Source: Mycobacterium florentinum
GTDB taxonomy: Bacteria > Actinomycetota > Actinomycetes > Mycobacteriales > Mycobacteriaceae
NCBI RefSeq assembly: GCF_010730355.1
Contig: NZ_AP022576.1
Coordinates: forward strand, 3,472,001-3,536,000
DNA length: 64,000 nt
Reading direction: 5' to 3'
The notes beneath the pieces are model-generated. The model searched no databases. It had not been told where the DNA came from and worked only from the letters and a program-made list of their open reading frames with translations. Shown piece after piece: positions 42,262 to 51,024 of this stretch. Every line of letters begins with the position of its first letter. The stretch's first letter is position 1. The translations under genes were made by a program, and so were the position numbers.

Positions 42262-43605
42262 ATGGATCAGAGTTTAGTGCACAGTGCGCGCGAAACCCTC
42301 GTGGAAGGCGTCGGACGGCGTGACTTCGTCAGGGCCGTCGCGGCAATCGGCGCCGGTGTCGGGGTAGCCGGCGTCGCGGCCGGTTGCACCCGAACCGGTT
42401 CGGCCGCTTCAACTTTGGGAGCACCGAAGGTTCTGCAGCCGGGTGAGGGCAATATCGGGGGCAACCACTACCTGCAGTCCACCCCCGACCAGGTGCTCTG
42501 GGGCTATGTGCCGAACGTGCATGCCAAACCGGTGCTGCAAATGAAGTCGGGCGAAACGATCACCATCGACGCCGTCTCGCACGAGGGCATCCTCGAAGAC
42601 CAAGGGCGCAATCCCGTCGCCTATTTCGGGTCGAAGGGCGTCTCCCAATCCGATGTCCTCACCGACGCCATCGCGATCGCAGCGGAATATCGCCGCACAC
42701 CACGCAATTTCGACAAGGATGGACCTCACGTGGTCACCGGGCCGGTGTTCGTCGAGGGCGCACAGCCAGGAGATGTGCTCAAAATTGAGACGCTGGAGGC
42801 GACACCGCGGGTGCCCTACGGCGTCGTCTCGAGCCGGCACGGCAAGGGCGCGTTGGCACGGACCCCGGACGGGAATGCGCCCGCGGGGATCACGCTCGAC
42901 GAGGTCATGCCGCCGGTCAGCCAGGACCACCGGCCCAACCCCGACCCGACGAAATACGGCGACGCCTTCACGTTCACCGCCATCGAGGACGGTTACGGCG
43001 TCATGCGCTACCAGAAGGCGTCGGTACGGTTCCCGCTCGACCCCTTCATGGGCATGATGGGTGTCGCTTTTTCTCAGGACACCGATCTCACGGCGGCGAG
43101 CGCCAATTCGATCCCGCCCACGCTGGGCGGCGGCAACATCGACATCCGGTTACTGGGCGTGGGCTCCACCTTCTACCTGCCGGTGTTCGCCGAAGGCGCG
43201 CTGTTCTACGCCGGCGACCCTCACCACGCGATGGGCAGCGGTGAGGTCGCGCTGACGGCGATGGAAGGCTCGCTGCGCGGAACGTTTCGGCTCACGGTGT
43301 GCAAGCCGAAAACGGGTGACGCACCGTCGGTGGCGTATCACTACCCCTTCGCCGAGACCGCCGATCTGTGGGTGCCGATCGGACTGTCGGATCCCGACGC
43401 CAGCGTCAACGGACAGATCAACGACCTCAACGTGGCGATGCGCCGGGCGGTCGTCAATGCCCTCGATTTTCTCGAATTCGACAGGGGCATGGAGCGCGCG
43501 ACGGCATACGCGTACCTTTCCGCCGCCGCCGACTTCTCGGTCTCGCAGGTCGTCGACCGCACCGTCGGCGTGCACGCCCAGATTTCCAAGTCGCACTTCA
43601 AGTGA
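42262..43605 (+). CDS. Tat-exported lipoprotein of the acetamidase/formamidase family
   Basis: 447 residues from ATG 42262 (GGAG upstream). The signal carries twin arginines (GRRDFVRA, 18-25), a hydrophobic stretch and a lipobox-like VAAGC (Cys42), so it is probably a Tat-exported lipoprotein. The mature part is an FmdA/AmdA domain (GPVFVEGAQPGDVLKIE), the fold of acetamidases and formamidases. Most members are cytoplasmic, so export is unusual. It could hydrolyse amides at the cell surface. The DUF1214 gene follows after 44 bp with its own promoter. Confidence 0.82.
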   Translation: MDQSLVHSARETLVEGVGRRDFVRAVAAIGAGVGVAGVAAGCTRTGSAASTLGAPKVLQPGEGNIGGNHYLQSTPDQVLWGYVPNVHAKPVLQMKSGETITIDAVSHEGILEDQGRNPVAYFGSKGVSQSDVLTDAIAIAAEYRRTPRNFDKDGPHVVTGPVFVEGAQPGDVLKIETLEATPRVPYGVVSSRHGKGALARTPDGNAPAGITLDEVMPPVSQDHRPNPDPTKYGDAFTFTAIEDGYGVMRYQKASVRFPLDPFMGMMGVAFSQDTDLTAASANSIPPTLGGGNIDIRLLGVGSTFYLPVFAEGALFYAGDPHHAMGSGEVALTAMEGSLRGTFRLTVCKPKTGDAPSVAYHYPFAETADLWVPIGLSDPDASVNGQINDLNVAMRRAVVNALDFLEFDRGMERATAYAYLSAAADFSVSQVVDRTVGVHAQISKSHFK

Positions 43606-43637
43606 TTCACGGGTTCCCAGGAGACCGCCCATCGTCT

Positions 43638-43657
43638 TAAGATGAGACTATGTCTCA
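43638..43657. promoter_or_regulatory. -10 element and TetR-type operator overlapping a start codon
   Basis: TAAGAT (43638-43643) is followed 6 nt later by the ATG at 43650, so transcription should begin at the A of ATG (leaderless). TGAGAC and GTCTCA around TAT (43643-43657) form a perfect dyad covering the -10 edge, the start site and the first codons. Confidence 0.6.
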
Positions 43658-44753
43658 CGCACCTGCGATGACGCCGATCGATCAGGCGGCCCCGCAATCA
43701 CGCGCCGCATGGCAGTTCTTCCAGCAGATGATCGCCGACGTCACCAAGATCGTGACCGAGGACGCCGAATCCGAGCGTGAGCTGCTCGAGGGGCTGCGGG
43801 TGATCGCCCGGGTCTCGTCGCTGTGCTCGCAAATGGCCGTCGAGGCCGACACCGCACGCCCGGCCTTCTTCGATATGTGCTCGGACACCAGGATGATCGG
43901 CGGACCCAATCCCGACGGCAACTACTTCCTGGCGATGATCCGCGGCGACCGGCGCTACCGGATCACCGGCGCCCGCGGCACGACGGCCTACCTCGGCTTC
44001 CAGATCCTGGCCGGCACCGGGCTGACGCCACGGCGGATGTCCAACTACGTCGGCGACACGCACCTGGACCTGAACTCCGGCGAGTTCGCGCTGGTGCTCT
44101 CGCCCGACGAGCCGGCCGATCTGGGCGGCGCGCAGTGGATCCAGATCCCCGACGACGCGTCGTCGGTCGTTGTCCGGGAGTACATCGGTGACCGCGATTC
44201 CGAAGAGCTGGCCACCATGCGCATCGAGGCACTCGACCCCGATCCGGTGACCGCGTTGTCCGATGACGAACTGGCCGAACAATTCACCGCGATGGCGTGG
44301 TCGTTGATGAAGCTGACCACGCTGCACCGCACCATCAAGCCCGAGCTGCTACAGCAGCCGAACACGCTGCTGACCGCCGAGGCCGCCGATCTCGGCGCGG
44401 CCGACACGACGCCGGACAACCTGTACATGATGGGCACCTACCGGCTCGATCCCGGCCAGGCGCTGGTGCTCGACATCGAGCCGCCCGACACCCGGTACTG
44501 GAACGTCACGCTGGAAAGCGTCTGGCATGAGTGCTACGAGCCACGCCGCCGGCACAGTTCGGTGACCAATCGCGGCGTGCAGCCGGACGCCGACGGCCGG
44601 GTGCGTATCGCGATCTCCGCGCAGGACTTCGGATTTGGGCATTGGCTCGACACGGGCGGCCGTCATCGCGGCTTCGTGGTGGTGCGCTGGCTGGACAACC
44701 CCAACGCTCCCGACGTGAAGGTGTCCGTGCGCGAGGGCCGGGAGCAGGCATGA
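43650..44753 (+). CDS. DUF1214 domain protein
   Basis: 367 residues. The C-terminal half (YMMGTYRLDPGQAL, RYWNVTLESVWHECYEP, GHWLDTGGRHRGF) is the DUF1214 domain, usually seen with DUF1254 in proteins of unknown role. There is no signal peptide or ribosome site; the message is probably leaderless. The stop overlaps the sulfotransferase start (ATGA), so both are made together. The operator at its start codon points to control by the TetR at 41.4 kb. Confidence 0.82.
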   Translation: MSHAPAMTPIDQAAPQSRAAWQFFQQMIADVTKIVTEDAESERELLEGLRVIARVSSLCSQMAVEADTARPAFFDMCSDTRMIGGPNPDGNYFLAMIRGDRRYRITGARGTTAYLGFQILAGTGLTPRRMSNYVGDTHLDLNSGEFALVLSPDEPADLGGAQWIQIPDDASSVVVREYIGDRDSEELATMRIEALDPDPVTALSDDELAEQFTAMAWSLMKLTTLHRTIKPELLQQPNTLLTAEAADLGAADTTPDNLYMMGTYRLDPGQALVLDIEPPDTRYWNVTLESVWHECYEPRRRHSSVTNRGVQPDADGRVRIAISAQDFGFGHWLDTGGRHRGFVVVRWLDNPNAPDVKVSVREGREQA

Positions 44754-45922
44754 CGCTGCGGGAGCGGTTCAACCCGGAGAACCTCATCGCCGCAGCCTGC
44801 GAACAGGTCGGTAGCGACGACTTCGGCGACGACGGTTGGCAGCCCGGGCTGGAACGGGTCGCCGACGGGCTGGTCAACGATGCGCGGCTGTCGCCGATCG
44901 GTGTCGAGGTTGCCCACCTCGATCTGATGCGGGCCCTGAAGAACCGGCTCGGCGTGATCGCCTGGCGCAAGCAACATCCCGAGATCGCGGACAAGCCGAT
45001 CACCGCGCCGATCTTCATCGTGGGGCAACCGCGCACCGGGACCACCATCCTGCACGACCTGCTCGCGCAGGATCCCGAGCTGCGCGCTCCGTTGACCTGG
45101 GAGGTCGACGAGCCCTGTCCCGTCCCGCAACCCGAGACCTACCACAGCGATCCGCGAATCGCGCAGGCGCAGGCCAGCATCGACATGTCCGAGCAGATCG
45201 TTCCCGGCTTCCTGGCATTTCACCCGATGGGCGCGCTCCTCGCCCAAGAGTGTGTTCGCATCACGGGCAGCGAGTTCACCAGCATGATCTACACGGTGCA
45301 GTACCGGCTGCCGAGTTACTATCGCTGGCTGCTGTACGAGGCGGATCACAGCGGCGCCTACCGCTATCACCGAATCTTTTTGCAGCACCTGCAGTCTGGC
45401 ATCCCCGGACAGTGGCTGTTGAAGTCTCCGGCACACCTCTGGCAGCTCGACAAGCTCCTCGCCGAGTACCCCGACGCGTTGATTGTGCAGACGCACCGCG
45501 ATCCGCTCAATGTCATCTCGTCGATCGCCGCGCTGACCAATCACTTACGGCGGATGGGCAGCGACGAGACGAACATCGCCGAGTGCGCGGCGCAATCGTA
45601 CGAGGAGATCACCGTCGGCCTCGACCGCGGGATGGCAATGCGCGACCAGGGCGTTGTGCCGGACGGCCGCGTGATCGACGTCCAGTTCGCCGATTTCGTG
45701 AAGGACCCCTGGACGACGATCAAAGATATCTACGCCTCGCTCGGCCGCGAGCTGAAACCCGAGGCCGAACAGAAGATGCGTGAATTCCTGGCCGCCAATC
45801 CGGGCGACGGCGGACGCGGGCGCTACACCTGGTCGGACACCGGCCTGGACGCCGGCGAAGTGCGTGAGCGGGTGCGTGCGTATCAGGAGCGCTACAACGT
45901 GCCGACCGAGGAGCTGCGATAA
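44750..45922 (+). CDS. Sulfotransferase-like protein
   Basis: 390 residues. GQPRTGTT (92-99) is the PAPS phosphosulfate loop and THRDP (about 247-251) the 3'-phosphate motif; KSPAHLW is the typical connecting strand. It is distantly related to the sulfotransferase at 13.1 kb. Its ATG overlaps the DUF1214 stop by 4 nt. The acceptor is unknown; linkage to DUF1214 recurs in mycobacterial lipid clusters as far as I recall. A palindromic stem at 45930-45949 follows. Confidence 0.85.
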   Translation: MTLRERFNPENLIAAACEQVGSDDFGDDGWQPGLERVADGLVNDARLSPIGVEVAHLDLMRALKNRLGVIAWRKQHPEIADKPITAPIFIVGQPRTGTTILHDLLAQDPELRAPLTWEVDEPCPVPQPETYHSDPRIAQAQASIDMSEQIVPGFLAFHPMGALLAQECVRITGSEFTSMIYTVQYRLPSYYRWLLYEADHSGAYRYHRIFLQHLQSGIPGQWLLKSPAHLWQLDKLLAEYPDALIVQTHRDPLNVISSIAALTNHLRRMGSDETNIAECAAQSYEEITVGLDRGMAMRDQGVVPDGRVIDVQFADFVKDPWTTIKDIYASLGRELKPEAEQKMREFLAANPGDGGRGRYTWSDTGLDAGEVRERVRAYQERYNVPTEELR

Positions 45923-45929
45923 GCCAGCC

Positions 45930-45949
45930 GCGTGAAACTAGCTTCACGC
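45930..45949. terminator. Stem-loop between convergent genes
   Basis: GCGTGAA and TTCACGC pair around a 6-nt loop that contains CTAG. It lies in the 44-bp gap between the convergent sulfotransferase and DUF35 genes, so it may end both transcripts. There is no U-tract. Confidence 0.5.
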
Positions 45950-45966
45950 TCGGCACTGGGGTGGGG

Positions 45967-46380
45967 TTAGTCAGCCGGCTCGTAGCGCAGCATGGTGACG
46001 TCATGTTCGGGATAGTCGAAGAACACCGGGCGCACCCGCATGCCGACGCTGAGATCACCCTGTTCGACATTGACCATCTCGGTGGAAAACCTTGGGCCCT
46101 CGTCCCATTCGACGATCGCGAGTAGCTGCGGAACCGCGTCGGCGAAATGCGGGCTGACGGGCCGGTGCGCCACGGTGAACGAATACAACGTCCCCATCCC
46201 GGAAATCTCGCGCCATTCCAGGTCGTCGGCCAGCGTGCGCGGCGCGCGTACCCGCGGATAGAACACGTACGCGTCCGACGACGGCGAGTACTGAACGACG
46301 ATGCGGTGCTGGGCTAACGCATCCCAAAACGGCGCGGTGGTAGGCGTTTTGACGGGCATCGGACGTTCGAAAGTCGCCAT
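45967..46380 (-). CDS. DUF35 OB-fold protein without zinc cysteines
   Basis: 137 residues. The OB-fold half (MGTLYSFTVAHRPVSPHF, then SVGMRVRPVF) is typical of DUF35. The N-terminal zinc ribbon is degenerate: where the four cysteines should be, the sequence is VQYSPSSDAYVFYPRV with none. It starts 6 nt after the thiolase-like gene and is the last gene of the fadE operon. It probably still serves as the partner of that protein, but cannot bind zinc in the normal way. Confidence 0.85.
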   Translation of the reverse strand: MATFERPMPVKTPTTAPFWDALAQHRIVVQYSPSSDAYVFYPRVRAPRTLADDLEWREISGMGTLYSFTVAHRPVSPHFADAVPQLLAIVEWDEGPRFSTEMVNVEQGDLSVGMRVRPVFFDYPEHDVTMLRYEPAD

Positions 46381-46386
46381 GTGTCC

Positions 46387-47595
46387 TCAGTCTCCCTGCA
46401 AGATGAGTGTCGTCTGCTCGGAAAGAATTCCGCCATTGCCGGACACGAAAGCACGGTTGCAGTCGGCGACTTGCGCCGCGCCCGCGCGACCCATGATCTG
46501 GCGGGTGGCGTCACAGACATGGTGCATACCGCCGGCCAACCCCGCCTGGCCAAAGCCGAGCTGACCGCCGGCGGTGTTGAGCGGAAAATCGCCGCGGAAG
46601 GTCAGGTCATGCTCGGCGACGAACTCCATCCCGGTGCCCTTCTCGCAGAAGCCCGCGTCCTCCAGCGACAGCAGAACGGTGATCGTGTAGCAGTCGTAGA
46701 TCGACACCATGTCCATCTGGTCGCGCGTCAGATCGGTCATGGCGAACGCGGTGTCGGCGGCCTCCGCGATCGGCGTATGCAGCAAGTCCGCGGCGTAGGT
46801 CGGGGTCTTGAAGGGCACATGCTCGCCAAAGCCCTTGATCCACACCGGACGATTGCGCGAACGCCTGGCCAGATCGGCGTTGGCGACGACCACCGCGGCA
46901 CCCCCGACGCACGGCATGACGATCTCCAGCATGTGCAGCGGATCGGCGATGATCGGGCTGGCCAGCACGTCCTCGACGGTGAGTGGCTTGTCCCTCCAGA
47001 TCGCGCCCTCGGTGTGGTTGGCGTTGACCCGCGTGTCGACGACGAGCTTGGCCATCGCCCGCTCGTCATAGCCGTAGATCGCCGCATAGCGCTGGGCCAC
47101 CTGCCCGTAGGGCCCGTTCTGGCCGAGATTGCCGTACGGAATCTCGAATTCGGCTTGCGGAGAACCGTATTGATTGCTCGACGACCCGAAATACAAGGCG
47201 TCACCATAAGCCTTGGGCTTCTTGGGCGACAACGGCGTGATGTACCGGGCGGGCAACGCGCACAGCACGGCCTCACAGATGCCGAGTTCGACGGCCGCGG
47301 CCGCCCGCCACACCATGGCCGCGGCGCTGGCGCCACCGAGGTCCACGTGCTCGGCGAATCGCGCTCCCACACCGAGATATTCGGCGATCGTGGAGGGTAC
47401 GAAGATCTCCGACTCGGATAGGTGTGACGCCACGATGCCGTCGACGACCTCGAAAGGCAGCCCCGCATCGGTCAGGGCGGCGGCGCCGAGTTCCGCCCAT
47501 TGTTCAAGGGCGAACGGCGCGGGCGAGGCCTTAGTCATCCGCTCCGGCGCCAGCTCGACGTATCCGACGATCGCGGCCTCTCCGCGTAATCCCAT
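46387..47595 (-). CDS. Ltp-like thiolase-fold protein/aldolase
   Basis: 402 residues with the thiolase fold. The helix that would hold the nucleophilic Cys reads DLGGASAAAMVWRA and lacks it, while SIYDCYTITVLLSLED carries the Tyr region typical of Ltp2-type aldolases. With the DUF35 gene 6 nt downstream and the FadE gene 22 bp upstream, it probably cleaves a hydroxyacyl-CoA formed after FadE dehydrogenation and hydration. A hydratase gene is not present in this operon. Confidence 0.85.
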   Translation of the reverse strand: MGLRGEAAIVGYVELAPERMTKASPAPFALEQWAELGAAALTDAGLPFEVVDGIVASHLSESEIFVPSTIAEYLGVGARFAEHVDLGGASAAAMVWRAAAAVELGICEAVLCALPARYITPLSPKKPKAYGDALYFGSSSNQYGSPQAEFEIPYGNLGQNGPYGQVAQRYAAIYGYDERAMAKLVVDTRVNANHTEGAIWRDKPLTVEDVLASPIIADPLHMLEIVMPCVGGAAVVVANADLARRSRNRPVWIKGFGEHVPFKTPTYAADLLHTPIAEAADTAFAMTDLTRDQMDMVSIYDCYTITVLLSLEDAGFCEKGTGMEFVAEHDLTFRGDFPLNTAGGQLGFGQAGLAGGMHHVCDATRQIMGRAGAAQVADCNRAFVSGNGGILSEQTTLILQGD

Positions 47596-47617
47596 GGTGT
47601 GTCCTTATTTTCGGGCT

Positions 47618-49843
47618 TTACTTGCGCGGCAGGCCGAGAATCATCTGCGCGATGATGTTCAGCTGAATCTCCCGCGTTCCGCCGCCGATCAGTTCGGCGG
47701 GCAGATGCAGATAGGGCGCCACGACAGCGGGTTCGGAGTCGGTGACCATGACCGTCTGTCCGGTCAGGCGCAGCGTAGCCTCGAATGTACGGCGCAGCAA
47801 CACATTCATCGCCACCTTCGCGATGCTCGACGCCGGACCGGATGCCTGACCATCCAGCAGCCGTATGGTTTCACGCACGCCGAGTGCCCGGATCGCGTTG
47901 GCGTAAGCGTCCAGTTCGCCCAGCGCCCGCTCGGCGTCGTCGCGCTCGGGGCCGGGCTCGGCCGCCAACTGCCGCAGCGCAACAGCACGGTCGAACTTGA
48001 CGTATCCGCTGATGGCGGAACGCTCTTCGGCCATCGTGGCGATAGCGAGGCTCCAGCCGTCGGTAGGACCGCCGAGCAGCATGTCGTCGGGGACGAATAC
48101 GTCGTTGAGGAAGACCTCGTTGAAATGCGCTTCCCCGGTCGCCGTCTTGATCGGCTGGACCTCCACCCCCGGCGATCGCATGTCGAGGATGAAATACCCG
48201 ATCCCGCGGTGCTTGCCGGCCTCGGGGTCGGTGCGCGCCAGCAGCGCGCCCAGGTCGGCGTACTGCGCCAACGACGTCCAGATCTTGTGGCCGTTGATCC
48301 GCCAACCGCCGTCGACCTTGGTCGCCCGGGTGGCCAGCGACGCGAGGTCGGAGCCCGCTCCCGGCTCACTGAACAGCTGGCACCAATGAATGTCGCCACG
48401 CTGCGTCGCCGGAATCAGACTCTCCTGCAGCTCTTTTGGCGCCGCGGCCAGGACCGAGGGCAGGATCCACTCGGCGATGTTCAGCGACGGCCGGACCAGC
48501 CCGGGCCGCTTGGCGAACTCCTCGTCGATGATGAGCTGCTTGAGGGGACCGGCATCGACGCCCCACGGCGCCGGCCAATGCGGCGCCATCAGACCGGCGT
48601 CCGCGATCAACGTGCGCTGCGGCCCCATGGCCTGGTCCTCGTAGTCGCCGTGCGGTGCGGGTCTGTCGTTGCGCAGCTGCTGGGCGGCATCCAGCGTCTC
48701 GGCGACCCAGGACCGGAACTCCGACTCGGCGTCGCCCAGATTGACCGACATGTCGCGCTGCTGGGCGCAGCCCAGCTGTCCCAGCAGCCGGGCCCAGCGA
48801 CTGGCCGGACCGATCGATCCCGCCAGGCTGATGGCCCGGCGCCAATACAGGTGCACGTCGTGTTCCCAGGTGAAACCGATGGCGCCGAGCATCGTCAGCG
48901 CGTCGAGCACCAGGTCCGGTGCCGGTGCGATCGCGATCGTCGCGGCTCCGGCCGCCGCGAGCCGATGCTGGTCGGTCGACTCGTCCGCGGCGCGCACCGC
49001 GTCCCAGGCCGCCGCGGTGGCCAACTCGCTGTTGACCAAGAGCATGGCCGCGCTGTGCTGCAGCGCCTGGAAAGTCCCGATCACCTTGCCGAACTGTTCG
49101 CGGGTGCGCAGGTGCGCGGTGACGACGTCGACGCACCACTGGGTGATACCGGCCGTCGTGCTGGCGACCAGACCCACAACGACGCATGCCGCGCGATCGT
49201 CGTCGATTCCGCTCAGAACGTCGGACTGGCCGGCGTGATAGTCGTCGAGCCGCAGCACCCCGACGTCGACGACGAGATCCGTTCCGGGCGCGGATTCGAC
49301 TGTCGCAGTGGGCTGTTCGGTGTCCACCGCCACCCAGACCGTCTCGCCACCGTCGGTGCGGGCACCGACCAGGATCACCCGTGCCGCACATACGCCGGCG
49401 GTGACCTTGGAGCTCCCGGTGACCAGCCAGCCCGGACCGTCGGCGCGGGCCCGGAAATCCGCGTCGCCGGACAGCACGACAGCGGCGGGTGCGCCCGAAG
49501 CAAGATCGCGGATCAGCGATTCGGTGGCGGGTGTCGGATCTGCCAGCAGCGCGACGGCTCCCGTGATCACGGTCGGGAGCAGCGGGCCGGGCAGCAGCGA
49601 CTTGCCCGCCGATTCCAGCACGCACGCCGCATCGATCAGCCGCCCGCCCTGACCGCCGAGGTCTTCGGGCAGGTGAACGGCGTGAAAGCCGTTGGCCACC
49701 AACGTATCCCACCACTCGGGTAGCCGACCAGCCGCCAGGGCGTCGAAATTGTCTCGGGTGGCGGCGATCGGGGCGTGCCGGCCGGCGAACTGGCCGACGG
49801 CGGTGCTGAGATCCTGCTGCTCGGGAGTCAGTCCCAGGGTCAT
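47618..49843 (-). CDS. Fused double acyl-CoA dehydrogenase (FadE34-like)
   Basis: 741 residues, two acyl-CoA dehydrogenase domains in one chain (about 1-345 and 360-741), as in mycobacterial FadE34 and its relatives. The second domain has the FAD-binding WCQLFSEPGAGSDLA and the C-terminal GGGTREIQLNIIAQ; the first keeps REQFGKVIGTFQALQH. It introduces an alpha,beta double bond into a bulky acyl-CoA, probably a sterol- or bile-acid-like chain. I chose ATG 49843 (MTLGLTPEQQ), the family-like start; the upstream frame runs through the operator. It is divergent from TetR and co-transcribed with the thiolase and DUF35 genes. Confidence 0.9.
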   Translation of the reverse strand: MTLGLTPEQQDLSTAVGQFAGRHAPIAATRDNFDALAAGRLPEWWDTLVANGFHAVHLPEDLGGQGGRLIDAACVLESAGKSLLPGPLLPTVITGAVALLADPTPATESLIRDLASGAPAAVVLSGDADFRARADGPGWLVTGSSKVTAGVCAARVILVGARTDGGETVWVAVDTEQPTATVESAPGTDLVVDVGVLRLDDYHAGQSDVLSGIDDDRAACVVVGLVASTTAGITQWCVDVVTAHLRTREQFGKVIGTFQALQHSAAMLLVNSELATAAAWDAVRAADESTDQHRLAAAGAATIAIAPAPDLVLDALTMLGAIGFTWEHDVHLYWRRAISLAGSIGPASRWARLLGQLGCAQQRDMSVNLGDAESEFRSWVAETLDAAQQLRNDRPAPHGDYEDQAMGPQRTLIADAGLMAPHWPAPWGVDAGPLKQLIIDEEFAKRPGLVRPSLNIAEWILPSVLAAAPKELQESLIPATQRGDIHWCQLFSEPGAGSDLASLATRATKVDGGWRINGHKIWTSLAQYADLGALLARTDPEAGKHRGIGYFILDMRSPGVEVQPIKTATGEAHFNEVFLNDVFVPDDMLLGGPTDGWSLAIATMAEERSAISGYVKFDRAVALRQLAAEPGPERDDAERALGELDAYANAIRALGVRETIRLLDGQASGPASSIAKVAMNVLLRRTFEATLRLTGQTVMVTDSEPAVVAPYLHLPAELIGGGTREIQLNIIAQMILGLPRK

Positions 49844-49905
49844 GATCGCGGCCGCATAGTGGCGAACATGGGTTTCGGCCGCACCGGCTGATATCCTTTC
49901 GTCTG

Positions 49906-49929
49906 ACAAGACGAACCGTCTCGTCTTGT
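49906..49929. promoter_or_regulatory. 24-bp operator of the fadE operon
   Basis: ACAAGACGA and TCGTCTTGT are perfect reverse complements around ACCGTC. It lies between the divergent fadE and TetR genes and matches the site at 31357-31380 at 21 of 24 positions. Confidence 0.75.
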
Positions 49930-50028
49930 GGAAGATTACCGGGGCCGGTCGAGGTCTGTAAAGCGACCCCGGGGCCCCGCGGCCAGCGGCGAGGACGGCG
50001 AAGGGGCCTGACACACGAGGATCACCAG

Positions 50029-50613
50029 ATGCCAACCGATCTCACTCAGGCGAGTACGCCGAGACGCCGCAGCGAGAAGTCACGGACGGCGATCGTCACC
50101 GCCACCCGTGAACTCCTGCTCGAGCGCGGATTCGACGGATTGACGATCGAGGCGGTCGCCGCGCGCGCCGGGGTGGGAAAGCAGACGATCTATCGCTGGT
50201 GGCCCAGCCGCCCGGCACTCGTGGCCGACGTCATGCTCGAAGACGCCGACAAGATTCTCGCGTCGGTCGATCACACCGACGACCTGGCCGCCGACCTGGT
50301 GGGGTGGGTGCGCAAGCTGGCCTCGACGCTGACGACGGAGCGCGGCGCGGCAATGCTGCGGACGTTGACCGTCGCCTGCATGGAGCACGAGGAAACCGCG
50401 GCCAAGTTGCGCGTCGGATTCAGTTTGCCGCTGCACGACAGCGTGCGCACCAGGCTGTTGGCCGACGGCATCGATGCGGCCACCGCCGAGTCGGCCGCCG
50501 ATGCCATTGTCGGCGGCGTGGTATATCCGATCCTGTCTGACGCACGGCAGTATTCACGACGGCGGGCCGAATTGACCACGCAAATCATCGTTGAGGCCTT
50601 ACGCAAACGCTGA
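50029..50613 (+). CDS. TetR family regulator of the fadE operon and probably fadD
   Basis: 194 residues. The N-terminal domain ([21 protein letters not shown], then [16 protein letters not shown]) belongs to the AcrR-like TetR class with an IYRWW recognition helix; the C-terminal domain has the TetR_C pattern with [10 protein letters not shown]. It is divergent from fadE, and the perfect operator lies 100 bp upstream of its start. The same site at the fadD-like gene suggests it controls a small acyl-CoA regulon, with an acyl-CoA as the likely inducer. Confidence 0.88.
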   Translation: MPTDLTQASTPRRRSEKSRTAIVTATRELLLERGFDGLTIEAVAARAGVGKQTIYRWWPSRPALVADVMLEDADKILASVDHTDDLAADLVGWVRKLASTLTTERGAAMLRTLTVACMEHEETAAKLRVGFSLPLHDSVRTRLLADGIDAATAESAADAIVGGVVYPILSDARQYSRRRAELTTQIIVEALRKR

Positions 50614-50814
50614 ACTCGCCGGATTGCGCGATTGGGATCGGGGCCGAAATGCGGCCTGGGCGCCCGGAGAAATAGTTAGATCAGCGAGGCACCTCACGGC
50701 CCATCCGCGAAATTAACGGTTCCGCATAAACGTTGCGCGTCACCGCCGTGGTCGCGGTGAAAGTCGCTGGCCTACAGCATCATCAATACGGATTGCCGGT
50801 ATCACGGATTCGGA

Positions 50815-50843
50815 TTGGACCTCGATCCGGCCGGGTGTAAAGA
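50815..50843 (+). promoter_or_regulatory. Promoter in front of the 41-residue ORF
   Basis: TTGGAC (50815-50820) and TAAAGA (50838-50843) spaced by 17 nt, about 45 bp before the candidate small ORF. The stretch 50614-50814 holds no other recognisable feature. Confidence 0.45.
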
Positions 50844-50887
50844 TTCCGTTCAGAACGTCGACCGGACGACAATCCAGGAGCCCAGCA

Positions 50888-51013
50888 ATGGATCTGTCTA
50901 TTGAGCGAGTGTGGAACTCGCAAACTGCTACGCCGAGCAACTACTTCGGGGATTTCGGCGACACTCAGGGTGGTAGTCGCTCGGCTACCCGAAAAACGGC
51001 ACGAACGAATTAG
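50888..51013 (+). CDS. Candidate small ORF (41 residues)
   Basis: An ATG preceded by AGGAG with 7-nt spacing and a good promoter upstream begins a 41-residue frame: hydrophilic, with QTATPSNYFGDFGDTQGG in the middle and a basic tail (TRKTARTN). There is no signal or membrane segment. The next gene starts 11 nt downstream, so the two may be co-transcribed. It could be a small regulatory or substrate peptide; I know of no relative. The signals are good, but coding by codon pattern alone is unproven at this length. Confidence 0.5.
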   Translation: MDLSIERVWNSQTATPSNYFGDFGDTQGGSRSATRKTARTN

Positions 51014-51024
51014 GCTCGGCGATT

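Noticed and set aside
47213..49723. An 836-codon open frame antisense to the fadE and thiolase-like genes
   Set aside because: No motif, low-complexity composition; the genuine FadE-type protein lies opposite.
49844..50035. N-terminal extension of the FadE protein to 50035
   Set aside because: It would run through the operator and over the divergent TetR start; the family begins at the MTLGLTPEQQ segment.
50740..50940. 66-codon frame on the minus strand
   Set aside because: No ribosome site or similarity; it overlaps the promoter and start of the better-supported 41-codon ORF.
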